From: Trichopria drosophilae
Taxonomy: Eukaryota; Arthropoda; Insecta; Hymenoptera; Diapriidae
Direction of reading: 5' to 3'
NCBI GenBank assembly: GCA_030407085.1
Contig: CM059587.1
Coordinates: 41,886,501-41,950,500 of the forward strand
Length of the DNA stretch: 64,000 nt
Both the position numbers and the translations under genes were made by a program. The first letter of the stretch is position 1. Every line of letters starts with the position of its first letter. Shown piece by piece: positions 46,017 to 55,794 of this stretch. The notes below the pieces were generated by a model that ran no database searches, was not told where the DNA came from, and saw only the letters and a list, made by a program, of their open reading frames with translations.

Positions 46017-46738
46017 GAGACCCATCACCGAATTTTCAGCTATATCAAGTCATAATTAAAAAAATTCGTAATATTTTTTTTCTGGCACTATTGTGGGTGA
46101 GAATAACGTCAAAAAGGAAAAATAAGTTCTTTTTTTTAGCATTTTTGACATTGTAATTTTTCACAAAATTAAAATTTCACAAAAGCCAAATAACCTACCG
46201 TTTGCTTCTAATATTGGTCAAAATTTAGAACTATTTTTATCCCTCTCTTTCGGAGTTTCCGTTGCTGTGACGAAAAAAATGTCTGAATCTATTTTGTAGA
46301 GAATTTCATGATCTACATATTTTGTAGTAAACACGTTTTCATGAGATTTATATTTCTAAAAATAAATGCAAAAAATGACAAAAATAACGCATTTTTATGT
46401 GTTTTGACCTTAAATGTGACCTTGACGCCAATTTTTAGTAGGATATTCATGTTCAGCGCACCAAGTTACGTTGGTAAACAGAGTTTCAAAGAGATTGGAG
46501 GTATGAATCTTTCGCAAATACAATCCAAAATCTTATCAAAACTACTAAAAATGCTTCTTCTTCCACAAATTTCAATATTTTTCGACGGCTCCTTTTTTAT
46601 TTTGTTTCTCAAATCTTCAGGAAGAAATAAGGGTATAGATTTTGTGACATTTTAGTTTTGCGGAAAAATACAGAAAAAAAAATTACTAATTTTTTTAATT
46701 ACAACTTGATATAGCTGAAAATTCGGTGATGGGTTTCC
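46017..46738. mobile_element. 0.72-kb palindrome, ends GGARACCCATCACCGAATTT
   Basis: GGAGACCCATCACCGAATTT at the left returns inverted at 46719-46738. Pairing continues through CAGCTATATCAAGT and beyond. It lies at the centre of the 45547-47294 palindrome. No clear target duplication. Confidence 0.8.
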
Positions 46739-46787
46739 TCAAAATATCGTTCTCTACATGGCTGATACTAAAGTTTTTCCATTTTGT

Positions 46788-46794
46788 TATATTA

Positions 46795-46827
<33 letters not shown>

Positions 46828-46832
46828 TATAA
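46788..46832. repeat. (ATT)n microsatellite
   Basis: About 13 ATT units with one interruption, in the right arm of the palindrome. Confidence 0.85.
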
Positions 46833-47875
46833 TAAAAATATAATATAACATAAAATAAGAAAACATGACGGGAAAATATCAATATTTTTAATATTCATAT
46901 TTTTCCATTATCAGAATCATAATCTGCAAGCACGCAGAAATCCGCAGGTATCCAGTTTTTTCTTGATCAAGAACTTGTCACGTTTCTGTCCGTTGTCTTA
47001 CATCCACCATTTTGAATTTTGAAGATCTGAAATTAGATTCATATTCAGCGACCCCGAAGCTCCTCTAGTAACAAATTTCACTAATTTTTCATGTGAACAA
47101 AAATATATAACTTAAATCATTAACGTAAGCTGAATTTAAACTTACAGAATTGATTTCTGAATTTCTCAAAAACGGGATCAGTTACGATTAAAGTAAACAT
47201 GGGTTTTTAAACTGGAATAGTGTACCAGTCATTCTGTACAAATGGTTTTGGTTGACATTTTAGTCGGGCTTAGACATGCTTCAAGCTCAGTGTGAATGAA
47301 CTCTAAATGTTATCTAAAAGAGTTCAAAAGATGTCACAATGACATCGTGCTCAGAAAAACTTGAGAAAGTGGGTCATCTGACCTCTTTTAGATAACATTT
47401 AGAGTTCATTGTGAACTCTGATTATTCTGCTGCCTGGAAAATGACGAGTTTTGAGTAAAAAGCTAAAATATGCAAAAAATCAATTTGAATATAATATCAT
47501 TTATAAGTAATAAATATTATTAATTAATTATTAGTAAATATTTTCAATACAGAATAAATATATTTACTGGTATAAAACTAATTATTTAAAAATGTCCTGA
47601 GAGTATCGGAGCAATGCCTATGACATAGACAGTAATAAACAGGTTGATTATTTATTTTTATTAATATTTATAATGTATTAATAATAATTAATATTGCTGC
47701 AATGTCGGATGTATCGATAAAGGCGAACATTTTACATTATAGCAAAATTCTTTTGCAATATTGCCAGAATATATTTTGGAGTATGGGCAATATAAATAAT
47801 ACGTTTTGTTATCTTTTATATTACAGTGAATTGCGTAACGCTACGTGTAATACTACTCCGCAATATTTCAGAGAT

Positions 47876-48085
47876 GCCAGACAGCAAAATAAAAAAGTGT
47901 TCAGAATGATTTCGAAATGTGCTCTAAAATAGGCCAGATGATCCACTTTCCGAGGATTATCTGAACATGAGTTCAGAAAGATCGCATAATGACACCAGGT
48001 TGAAAAACCCCTTAGAAAGTGGGTCATCGTTCATTCCTCAGAACGTTACCTGGGATCCTGAACTCTTATTTTTTTGCTGTCTGGA
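47876..48085. mobile_element. 210-bp MITE, CCCAGACAGC family, TSD AT
   Basis: Ends GCCAGACAGCAAAAT and ...TTGCTGTCTGGA, each with the outermost base changed. AT flanks both sides (47874-47875 and 48086-48087). Confidence 0.85.
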
Positions 48086-48226
48086 ATTACTCCGAAATAT
48101 TTCAGAGATATTACTGTATCGCGTATTTGTAACTTTCACGGCAATATTGCAATGGGCGGATATTACATATTAGATTATTGCAATATAAGTATGATTTATC
48201 ATTGAAATATTACCCCAATGTTGCAA

Positions 48227-48431
48227 CCCGGACAGCAAAATAAAAAAAAGTTCAGAATGATTTTGAAATGTGCTTTAAAAGTAGACCCACTTTCTGAGAG
48301 TTATCTGAACATGAGTTCATAAAGATCTCATATTGACATCATGTTCAGAAAACCCTGAGAAAGTGCGTCATTTGACTTCTTTTAGAACACATTTCGAAAT
48401 CATTCTGAACTCTTTTCTTTTGCTGTCTGGG
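48227..48431. mobile_element. 205-bp MITE, CCCAGACAGC family, TSD AA
   Basis: Ends CCCGGACAGCAAAATAAAAA and ...TTTGCTGTCTGGG. AA flanks both sides (48225-48226 and 48432-48433). Confidence 0.87.
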
Positions 48432-48449
48432 AATATAAAAATGTAATAT

Positions 48450-48774
48450 CCCAGACAGCAGAATGAAAAAAAAAAGCCCACAATGAACTCTAAATGTTAT
48501 CTAAAAGAGGTCAGATGACCCACTTTCTGAGGGTTTTCTGAACATGAGCTCATAAAGATATCATAATGACATCGTGTCAGAAAAACCTCAGAAAGTGGGT
48601 CATCCCCTCCAAACACAAAAGTAACAGTTATTTAGCAACTATGTAATATTTATGTAACAATGTAACAATTGCGTAAATATTACATAACTGTTACTTTCTA
48701 TGTTTACAGGGTCTGACCTCTCTTAGATAACATTTAGAGTTCATTGTGAGCTTTTTTTAACTCTGCTGTCTGGG
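48450..48774. mobile_element. CCCAGACAGC-family MITE carrying a second MITE, TSD AT
   Basis: Ends CCCAGACAGCAGAATGAAAA and ...CTCTGCTGTCTGGG, AT on both sides (48448-48449 and 48775-48776). The right arm is interrupted by a 107 bp element at 48605-48711; without it the unit is about 216 bp and pairs along its length. Confidence 0.88.
48605..48711. mobile_element. 107-bp MITE inside another MITE, TSD TC
   Basis: Ends CCCTCCAAACACAAAAGTAA and, inverted, CCCTGTAAACATAGAAAGTA. TC lies at 48603-48604 and 48712-48713, while the related uninterrupted sequence near 47386-47398 reads GGGTCATCTGACC with a single TC. The duplication is therefore directly shown by comparison within the window. Confidence 0.9.
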
Positions 48775-50116
48775 ATTACGGCAATATTACGTGACATATA
48801 AGAGTACCATTGATATTTTTTGTGTAACACTTAGAAGCATGGTGGTAATCCACGTTACCACCTCGATTTCTTTGATATTTGTTCATTTAAATTCCAGTTA
48901 ACGCATTTAGATCGGTCTTTTTGCTATTTTCTATTACGGCAGTGATAGAAGAATGTATAAAAACAGTTATTGCGATATGATTGTTTATTATTTATGATTT
49001 ATAAATAAACAAACATGAAGAAAACACGATTTTTTCGAAAGAATTCATTATTGACGCTGTTTTTTAAGATAATTATTAGAAATTTAGTATAATAGGGTTT
49101 TAGATATTGCTGATAACGATACCGATATTGGTTTTACGACATTCAAAATGGTGGCTTCAAAATGACGGCCATCATGATGTAAAAACGCAACAATTTAATG
49201 AATTTTCATACTTTTGTCCGCCATATTGGATCCGCCATTTTGAATTTTAAAAATCTGACACCGGATTCGTAATCAGCAACCCTGACCCCCCCCCCCCCAA
49301 GTAACAAGATACAGGATATAGATTGCTATGAAATCAGCCAAATAATTTAATTTCTCAAGTCAAGCGTTTTTTTTCTCTCGGTGTACAGAATTAATGATGG
49401 ATCCGCCATTTTGAATTTTGAAAATACGATTCCGGATTCGTAATCAGCGACCCCGAAAACCTCCGAGTAGCAAATTTCAAGTAAATTCAACGTAAAGAAA
49501 AATGTATGCTTCAAAGGGTTGAACAATATTCTTTTAACACATTAAAAAAAACGTGATTTTGTTAGTTTTGACCTTGAAGACGACCTTGTAGTTAGTTTAT
49601 ATTTTTAACCTGCATACCCGAAAATTACCATTCTAAGCTCCGTTAAAATGAGCGAGATTCTAATAATTTATTGGAGTCATAATGTAATTGAATTAATACG
49701 TTATTAAATCGCAAATAAATGTCCCCGAATCAGACGATTCGCACAGCACAAATTCACTAATAATTCACTATGGATTAAATATGCTTAATATAGCACTAAA
49801 ACTGGGGTTTTTATTTTTTCACGTGTGGCGATGGGACATTTTGATTTCGCGAATAAAACGGATGAGAGTGAGAAACAAATGTGGAATGCAAGTGTAAGAG
49901 AAAGAAGGCTGTACAATATCAAAAGAAAGGTTATGTGCAGTCTCGGCTCTTAACAGCATAACTATACTCGGGCCGGAAAAGCCTTGGAGCACACGCGAGG
50001 TCTGTTGACGTCGAAATTTGTGTTCTGGTTAAATCGGCATCGTTTTTTACAAATTTTCTCAAATTCCTTTTTCATCTTCCATTCGGTAGCGCGTAAAAGT
50101 CAAAACCAGAAGAAAA
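48775..50116. other. Intergenic region upstream of PDAP1
   Basis: Copies of the dispersed repeat lie at about 49215-49320 and 49395-49480; the first contains a run of 13 C (49286-49298). From about 49900 the sequence becomes less repetitive and probably holds the PDAP1 promoter and 5' UTR; no clear TATA box. Confidence 0.5.
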
Positions 50117-50126
50117 ATGCCGCGAG
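50117..50126 (+). CDS. PDAP1: PDAP1 coding exon 1
   Basis: Ten coding bases (Met-Pro-Arg and the first base of Gly), with donor GTACGT at 50127. The start context AAAAATGCC is reasonable. Identified because exon 2 begins with the residues that normally follow. Confidence 0.85.
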
Positions 50127-53100
50127 GTACGTATTCTAGCATCACCTCTTACCCTAACTCCAATTTTTCTAAAATTCATTCACATTATTTCTTTGCTAAT
50201 ATTCGGAATGACCTTGAGTATTAGAGCTAAATATATAAGCTTTACAATATAGTAAAAGTAAGAATCAAGATCTAGTACAGATGTCAATTGATGCCTAATT
50301 CTTTATTTACGTTTATACATTTTACCATGTTTTCCTCCAATAAAATCATTAAAGTATATATTTTACTTTCCATGAAATTCAAATATTTTGCTTACGTTTC
50401 AAATGTTTGTTGTGTAAATTATAATAAACGGATCTGCCACGTTGAAGTGCAAAAATAATTTTTCACAATTTTAACGATTATTATGTTTATAAATAATTAA
50501 ATTGTGTTTTATCTAAATATTAGTTAAATATGTGTAAATTAAAACAATTATTTCAGGAAAGTTTGTAAACCATAAGGGCCGTAATCGTCACTTTACTAAT
50601 CCCGAAGAATTAGAAGAGCAGCGCAGGCAAGAAGAGGAACAAAGAAAATTTAGGGTTAGTAAAATTCTATTCTTTTTCTAATCGTTATTAATGTAGTAAT
50701 AATATTAAATATTATTGCAAATATTTTAATGACGCAATAACATTTCGTTATTAAGCAATTGTATGATATTTTTAAAATGTACATTATAACCTATATTATA
50801 AACTGACATTTAAAAATTAATATTTAATATTGAATCTGTAATCTATATTTTCTGTTATTACGACAAATGCTGTTTACTCATTTTAATAATACTTCATTTA
50901 ATCTGACTTAATAAAATTATAAAATATTTTTATAGAAAAAAGACGAATCGTCAAGTGATGAAGAAGAAAGTTCGAAAGCTGCTAGTAGTAAGAAACCTGA
51001 TGACTCCGATTCCGATAGCGAGAGCGAAAGCGAGTCTGAAACTGAGGTAACAATATTGTATTTTAATATATTTTTCTATTTAAATATAGAAATTTTAGCT
51101 TCAAATAAAAAAAACTGAATTTTTGTGATTACTTTTAAAATTTGTTACAATCCGGAAAGCATTTTGCATTCATGATTTCTCTCTCTTACACTGTAAAAAA
51201 TTTAAATGAACTTTACAAATCTTTGAGGATAGGAATTTTACAACGTTTTGTAAATACCCTTCGTCGAAAGTGGTAAAATTACACCATTACGCATTTTCCC
51301 AATGTTTTACATGGGTCAAAATCATAAATTTACTAAATATTGTAAAACTCCAACATTGTACCTATGAAAATGACTAAAAATGACTGAAAATTACAATAAA
51401 TTTGTAAACTTTATTTCTATTTTCAGTGTAAATATTTACTGTACGAACATAACCTCTCAACTGCATTTTTAAATAAGATTTTGTGAACGTAGTGTTATTA
51501 CCAAATTTTCATGATTGAAAATTACCATTGCATTGTAAATTTCATTTTCATTTTTTACAGTGTATAATTAACCCATTAACGTCTGAAATGGCATTTTTTA
51601 TACTTCATTATCAATCAAGTATTTCATATCAAAGTCGAAGTTGAAAACAATTGAAAGGTACATATCCTACTGTTTTCGAGTTTCAGCCATCAGGAATTCC
51701 AATATGGCTCCGAACTTTTTAAAAAATTCCAAAAAACTGGAAATTATTTATTCCTATCAATTTTTTTCGAGCTATTAGAATATTGGGAATAAATTCTATT
51801 GAAACTTCGAACAAAAGTAAACAAAATACTTCAATTTTAAGGAAAAATTGTACTTTTATACACTTCATCATTCTAACGACCTCAAAATGGCGTCAACAAT
51901 GAAAATTTCTTTGAAAAATTTCTGAACGTTCTAACTCAAAAACTACGAACTTTAAAAAAAAAAGCCTAGAATGAAAAGTTCTTAGAATTAATCGAGAAAT
52001 ATAGTGGAATTTTTTCAGATTTTTGTGATGACATTTTGAGAAATTTTTTTTCAACATTTTTTTCTAAATCATAATTTATTTATGAAAAATTCTGAAAAAA
52101 ATTTGGTGTATTCACTTATGAATTCTACGAGTTTTTTGTTCTTTGCAATTTTTTCCAAAAGTTTATAGTTTTTGGGGGGAAAAATCTTAAACTATAATAT
52201 TTGAAATTCATTTCCTCGAAAACTATCAACTTTTCGAATAATTGCAAAGAACAAATAACTCTTAGAATTCATCAGAGAATACACTAATTTTTTTCAGAAT
52301 CTTTTGTAAATAAATTACAATTTTGAAAAAAATGTGCGAAAAAAATGCCTCAAAATGTCATCAAAAAATTTTGAAAAAATTCCACTATATCGCTTGATGA
52401 ATTTTAAGAACTTTTCATTCTGGGCATTTTTTTTTAAAAGTTGGTAGTTTTTGAGTTAGAGCGTCCAGAAATTTCTCAAAGAAATTTTCATTGTTGACGC
52501 CATTTTGAGGTCGTTAGAATGATGTAGGGTATAAAAGTAAAATTTTTCCTTAAAATTGAAGTATTTTGTTCACCTTTGTTCAGAGTTTCAATAGAATCCC
52601 AATATTCTAATAGCTCGAAAAAAATTGATAGGAATAAATAATACTCAATTTTTTGGAATTTTTTTAAAAATTCAGCGCCATATTGGAATTCTTGATGGCT
52701 GAAACTCAATTTTGACCTCGGAATCTTGAAGAGCGACTTCGAAAACAGTGGGATATGCACCTCTCAATTGTTTTCAACTTTGATTTTGATACGAAATACT
52801 TGATTGAAAATGAAGTATAAAAATTGTCATTTCAGGCGTTAATGGGTTAATGTAACCGAGAATTATACATTTCTTATGATAAATATATATCACGGCAGCG
52901 TAAGTTCACAATAAAATTTGTTTCATTTTTAAACTAGGGAAAGGCTAAAGGAGTAGAAAATCTAATTCAAGTGGAGAATCCGAACAGGGTGCAGAAGAAA
53001 ACAAAAAAGTTATCCGAGATAAATGATATTGTACATTCTAAGCCAGAATTATCACGAAGAGAAAGGTAATACTTGTACAACAGTTAACGTGTCAGAAGTT

Positions 53101-53342
53101 TAATTAAAATTCCATTTTTTAACAGAGAACTGGTGGAAAAGCAACGAGCTCAAGCAAATTATCAGAGACTTCACGCTGCTGGTAAGACTGATGAAGCTCG
53201 CGCGGATTTAGCTCGATTGGCCATAATCAAGCAGCAGCGAGAAGATGCTGCGAAGCAGCGAGAACAAGAGAAGAAACAGAAAGATCTTGCTGCTCAGAAG
53301 AAGACGGAGTTAACAAATAAAGCCCTTGGTAAAAGATCCTAG
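50117..53342 (+). CDS. PDAP1: PDGFA-associated protein 1 homologue (28 kDa heat- and acid-stable phosphoprotein), five coding exons
   Basis: Coding exons: 50117-50126, 50557-50654, 50936-51046, 52938-53065, 53126-53342. All introns are GT-AG, phases join exactly, and the product has 187 residues (human 181). The start [20 protein letters not shown] matches the family's basic Gly/His-rich N-terminus. Residues 40-73 are an acidic Ser-rich stretch full of casein-kinase-type sites ([21 protein letters not shown]). The C-terminal half is the conserved domain: [27 protein letters not shown] and [20 protein letters not shown], followed by a Lys/Glu/Gln coiled coil. The family is cytosolic, heavily phosphorylated and conserved in animals; its molecular role is poorly defined. 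A candidate AATAAA lies at 53653-53658. Intron 3 (1.9 kb) carries two transposons. Confidence 0.94.
50557..50654 (+). CDS. PDAP1: PDAP1 coding exon 2
   Basis: 98 nt, phase 1 in and 0 out. Acceptor TTATTTCAG, donor GTTAGT. Encodes [20 protein letters not shown] and a Glu/Arg/Gln-rich helix. Confidence 0.92.
50936..51046 (+). CDS. PDAP1: PDAP1 coding exon 3 (acidic serine stretch)
   Basis: 111 nt, 37 codons. Acceptor TTTTTATAG, donor GTAACA. Almost entirely Ser, Asp, Glu and Lys. Confidence 0.92.
51189..51562. mobile_element. 374-bp MITE with CACTGTAAAAAAT ends, in PDAP1 intron 3
   Basis: The left end CACTGTAAAAAATTTAAATG and the inverted right end CACTGTAAAAAATGAAAATG agree over about 20 bp. 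TA flanks both sides (51187-51188 and 51563-51564). The CACTG terminus recalls CACTA/EnSpm elements, but a TA duplication would fit Tc1/mariner, so the superfamily is open. Confidence 0.72.
51572..52846. mobile_element. 1.28-kb hairpin element in PDAP1 intron 3, TTAA duplication, piggyBac-like
   Basis: TTAA (51568-51571) precedes CCCATTAACGTCTGAAATGG, and the right end is the inverted near-copy (...TTTCAGGCGTTAATGGG) followed by TTAA (52847-52850). The arms pair over about 600 bp each with few interruptions. A four-base TTAA duplication and CCC ends are the hallmark of piggyBac-type elements. No transposase is inside. The minus-strand frame 52488-52760 is one arm read as codons. Confidence 0.88.
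52938..53065 (+). CDS. PDAP1: PDAP1 coding exon 4
   Basis: 128 nt, phase 0 in and 2 out. Acceptor TTTAAACTAG, donor GTAATA. Encodes [13 protein letters not shown] and [18 protein letters not shown]. Confidence 0.92.
53126..53342 (+). CDS. PDAP1: PDAP1 coding exon 5 and stop
   Basis: 217 nt including TAG (53340-53342). Acceptor TTTTTTAACAG. Encodes the most conserved block, [20 protein letters not shown], and a basic coiled-coil tail. Confidence 0.93.
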
Positions 53343-54873
53343 GGGTTCCCATTAATTTCTTCCGCATTGATCCGATAACCTCTTAACTGTAAGCTGTCCT
53401 ATTCTTTAATTATCTTATTATTGTACCAACTGAGTTGTATACATTTTACGGCGAATATTGAAATATCGTGCAATTTTGTAAATCACCTCAGGATTTCGAC
53501 ACGTCCAAGTCTATTGGTCCACCTGAAAATGAAATGTAATGTTGGCGAGATGTTTTAACAGCGAATGTTTGGTAAAAATGAGAAAATATTTTTTCAATTA
53601 ACTCCAATTTTTTACAATTTTTCACGCATATTAAACATGCGTACTGATCATTAATAAATTTGCAACTATTTAAAAAGATTTTCTATTTCTTCAGCCTTGG
53701 ATCCTTTATGTTTTCTTCAGCTACGAAAAATTATTAATTAATTATTATGAACTTGATTTTGTACATCTTTAAAATGTAAAAAATTTATGAATTAAATGAT
53801 CGCATTATTCTAAAAATATATATAATTTACACATTTGAAATTATGCATTATGAATTTCAACCATTTTCACAAATACAAATTTCATTAAATGTCACAATAA
53901 ATTGACGTAATGAAATGACGGCAACACTTCATTATTTTGTCCAAAAAACTGAGATATTTTTACTATTTTTCACTTTGTTTCAAGTTTTTCTACAGAAATG
54001 AAATTTTCAAGAATGTCTTCAGTCTTCTTTCGTTTACTGGGCCTCACAGACTGGGGGGGCTGCTCAACAGATCAACAAAAAAAAATTAAAAATGGCGGAT
54101 TTCTTCCGAAATCCGATCGGCTAAGTAAATTTAATTTTTCAAAATTAAAAAATAGGGAAATAATGCATAAAAGTAGGCTGTCATAAAATATGCTAAGCAT
54201 AAAATGCGCTACGAAGTAAAATATTTCTAAAATTTTTGTTAGTTTTGGCATTTCACGTTTCCAACTTTCTCCACGAGGGGGCCTAGAGTGAAGCACATTG
54301 TTGTTTTCTATCTCGTATCTTTTTTTTTTATTGTTTACATTTGCTTATTATTGTTTGTATAAAATTAGGAAATTGTGCAATTATAATCTGCGAACGTGTT
54401 TTTGCAATGATAAAATCAGTTTTTTGCAGTGATCAAATCAAATATGAGAATTTCTAGAGAAACTTAATTTTTCTTTTTGTACGCGATGTAATGATGCAAT
54501 ATTTTATACTGAATCAATGTTTACGGTTTGCGCACAACTCTTATGATATCTTTATGAATATTTCAGCTGTGATCTTTGAAGTTGTGATTAATTCATCTGA
54601 AACATTTCAAATCCTGAAATATTTTAGAGTATTTCATGCCAAAAATATTCTAAAAACATTTCACGGAAAAAGCACAATATTTCGAATGAAATATTGGAAT
54701 TTGAAAGTCTGGAAAATATGAAGCAAGATAAATCATTCCCATATTTAATCTTAAATATTCTGTGTATAAATATAAATTTCAAGATTATTTTATTTGTTAA
54801 ATACATTTCCACAATATTTCAAAATTCTCATTATTCTAGTCGTTATATGTTTTAGAATATTCTTGCAACGCAT
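53343..54873. other. PDAP1 3' UTR and flank
   Basis: The 3' UTR probably ends after AATAAA (53653-53658). Beyond it a solitary CGTTTACTGGG transposon end lies at 54031-54041, and unrecognised short frames occur at 53998-54186 and 54491-54721. Confidence 0.45.
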
Positions 54874-55774
54874 TTAACCCATTAAGGCCTAAACGGACAC
54901 ATTTTGTGTCCATTTTGTGAAAAATTTTACTCCCACTATTTTTGACGTAAAATTGTATGCTCTTTCAGACTCTTTCAATAAAATTTCGATAAAATGAAAA
55001 GCAAAAAAGTTATACACGTTTTTTGGTAAAAAAACATGGTTTTTTAAAATTTATTTTTCATTCTAACATCACCTTCACCTGGAAATTGCATTGGGAAACA
55101 TGTCTAAGATGAAAAAATCGCGTCCATGGACCCTTAGGATTAAAACGTACCGTGTTCTAATTTAAATTTCAAGATGGCGACTTCCAAAATGGCGCCTAAA
55201 GCTCAAAAATCTTTTTAAAACTTCACAAATTTTTTTCTTGAAAACTATAGACTTTAGAAAAAATTTACTAAGAACAAAAATGTCTTAGAATTGGTTAAAG
55301 AACCTTCTCAAATTTTATCACAATTTTTCAAGGAAATAAATTATTAAACTTATTATCTTAAAATTTAGAAAAGTTTAATAATTTATTTCCTTGAAAAATA
55401 TGGACTTTGGAGAAAACATGCAAAGAATAAAAATTTCTTAGAATTTTTTCTAAAGTCTATAGTTTTCAAGAAAAAAATTTGTTAAGTTTTGACAAGATTT
55501 TTGAGCTTCTAGGCACCATTTTGGAAGTCGCCATCTTGAAATTCAAATTAGAACACGGTAAGTTTTAATCCTAAGGATACATGGACGCGATATTTTCACC
55601 TTAGACATGTTTTCCAATGCAATTTCCAGGCGAAAGTGATGTTGAAAAATACATTTTTAAAAACCATGTTTTTTACCAAAAAAACGTGTATAACTTTTTT
55701 GCTTTTCATTTTATCGAAATTGTATTGAAAGATTCTTAAAGAGCATACAATTTTACATCAGAACTAGTTGGAGT
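54874..55774. mobile_element. 0.84-kb palindrome with one piggyBac-like end
   Basis: TTAA (54874-54877) precedes CCCATTAAGGCCTAAACGG at the left. The arms pair from about 54930 to 55774 (TAAAATTGTATGCTCTTT returns inverted near 55740). The matching right terminus and second TTAA are absent, so the right end has been lost, possibly when the adjoining palindrome arrived. Confidence 0.75.
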
Positions 55775-55794
55775 TCCATACACTCTCCTGCAAT

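Larger units (their letters stand above)
45547..47294. mobile_element. 1.75-kb palindromic element, ends CACACTGAGCTTGAAGCATG, TSD AATG
   Basis: The ends CACACTGAGCTTGAAGCATG match inverted, and the arms pair over at least 400 bp. AATG precedes the left end (45543-45546) and follows the right end (47295-47298). The related intact MITE at 48450 has a single CACAATGAACTC at the equivalent place, so a 4 bp duplication is well supported. The arms contain copies of the CCATTTTGAA...CAGCGACCCC repeat. A third element lies in the centre. Confidence 0.82.
45515..47438. mobile_element. CCCAGRCAGC-family MITE split by two nested elements, TSD AA
   Basis: The left end CCCAGGCAGCAGAATAATCA (45515-45534) matches the inverted right end (47419-47438) over about 31 bp. 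AA flanks both sides (45513-45514 and 47439-47440). A normal family member is about 210 bp; this one is 1.92 kb because a palindromic element occupies 45547-47294. The remaining right half (47295-47438) has the usual family hairpin (GAACTCTAAATGTTATC). Confidence 0.85.

Noticed and set aside
52488..52760. 90-codon minus-strand frame in PDAP1 intron 3
   Set aside because: It is one arm of the TTAA hairpin element.
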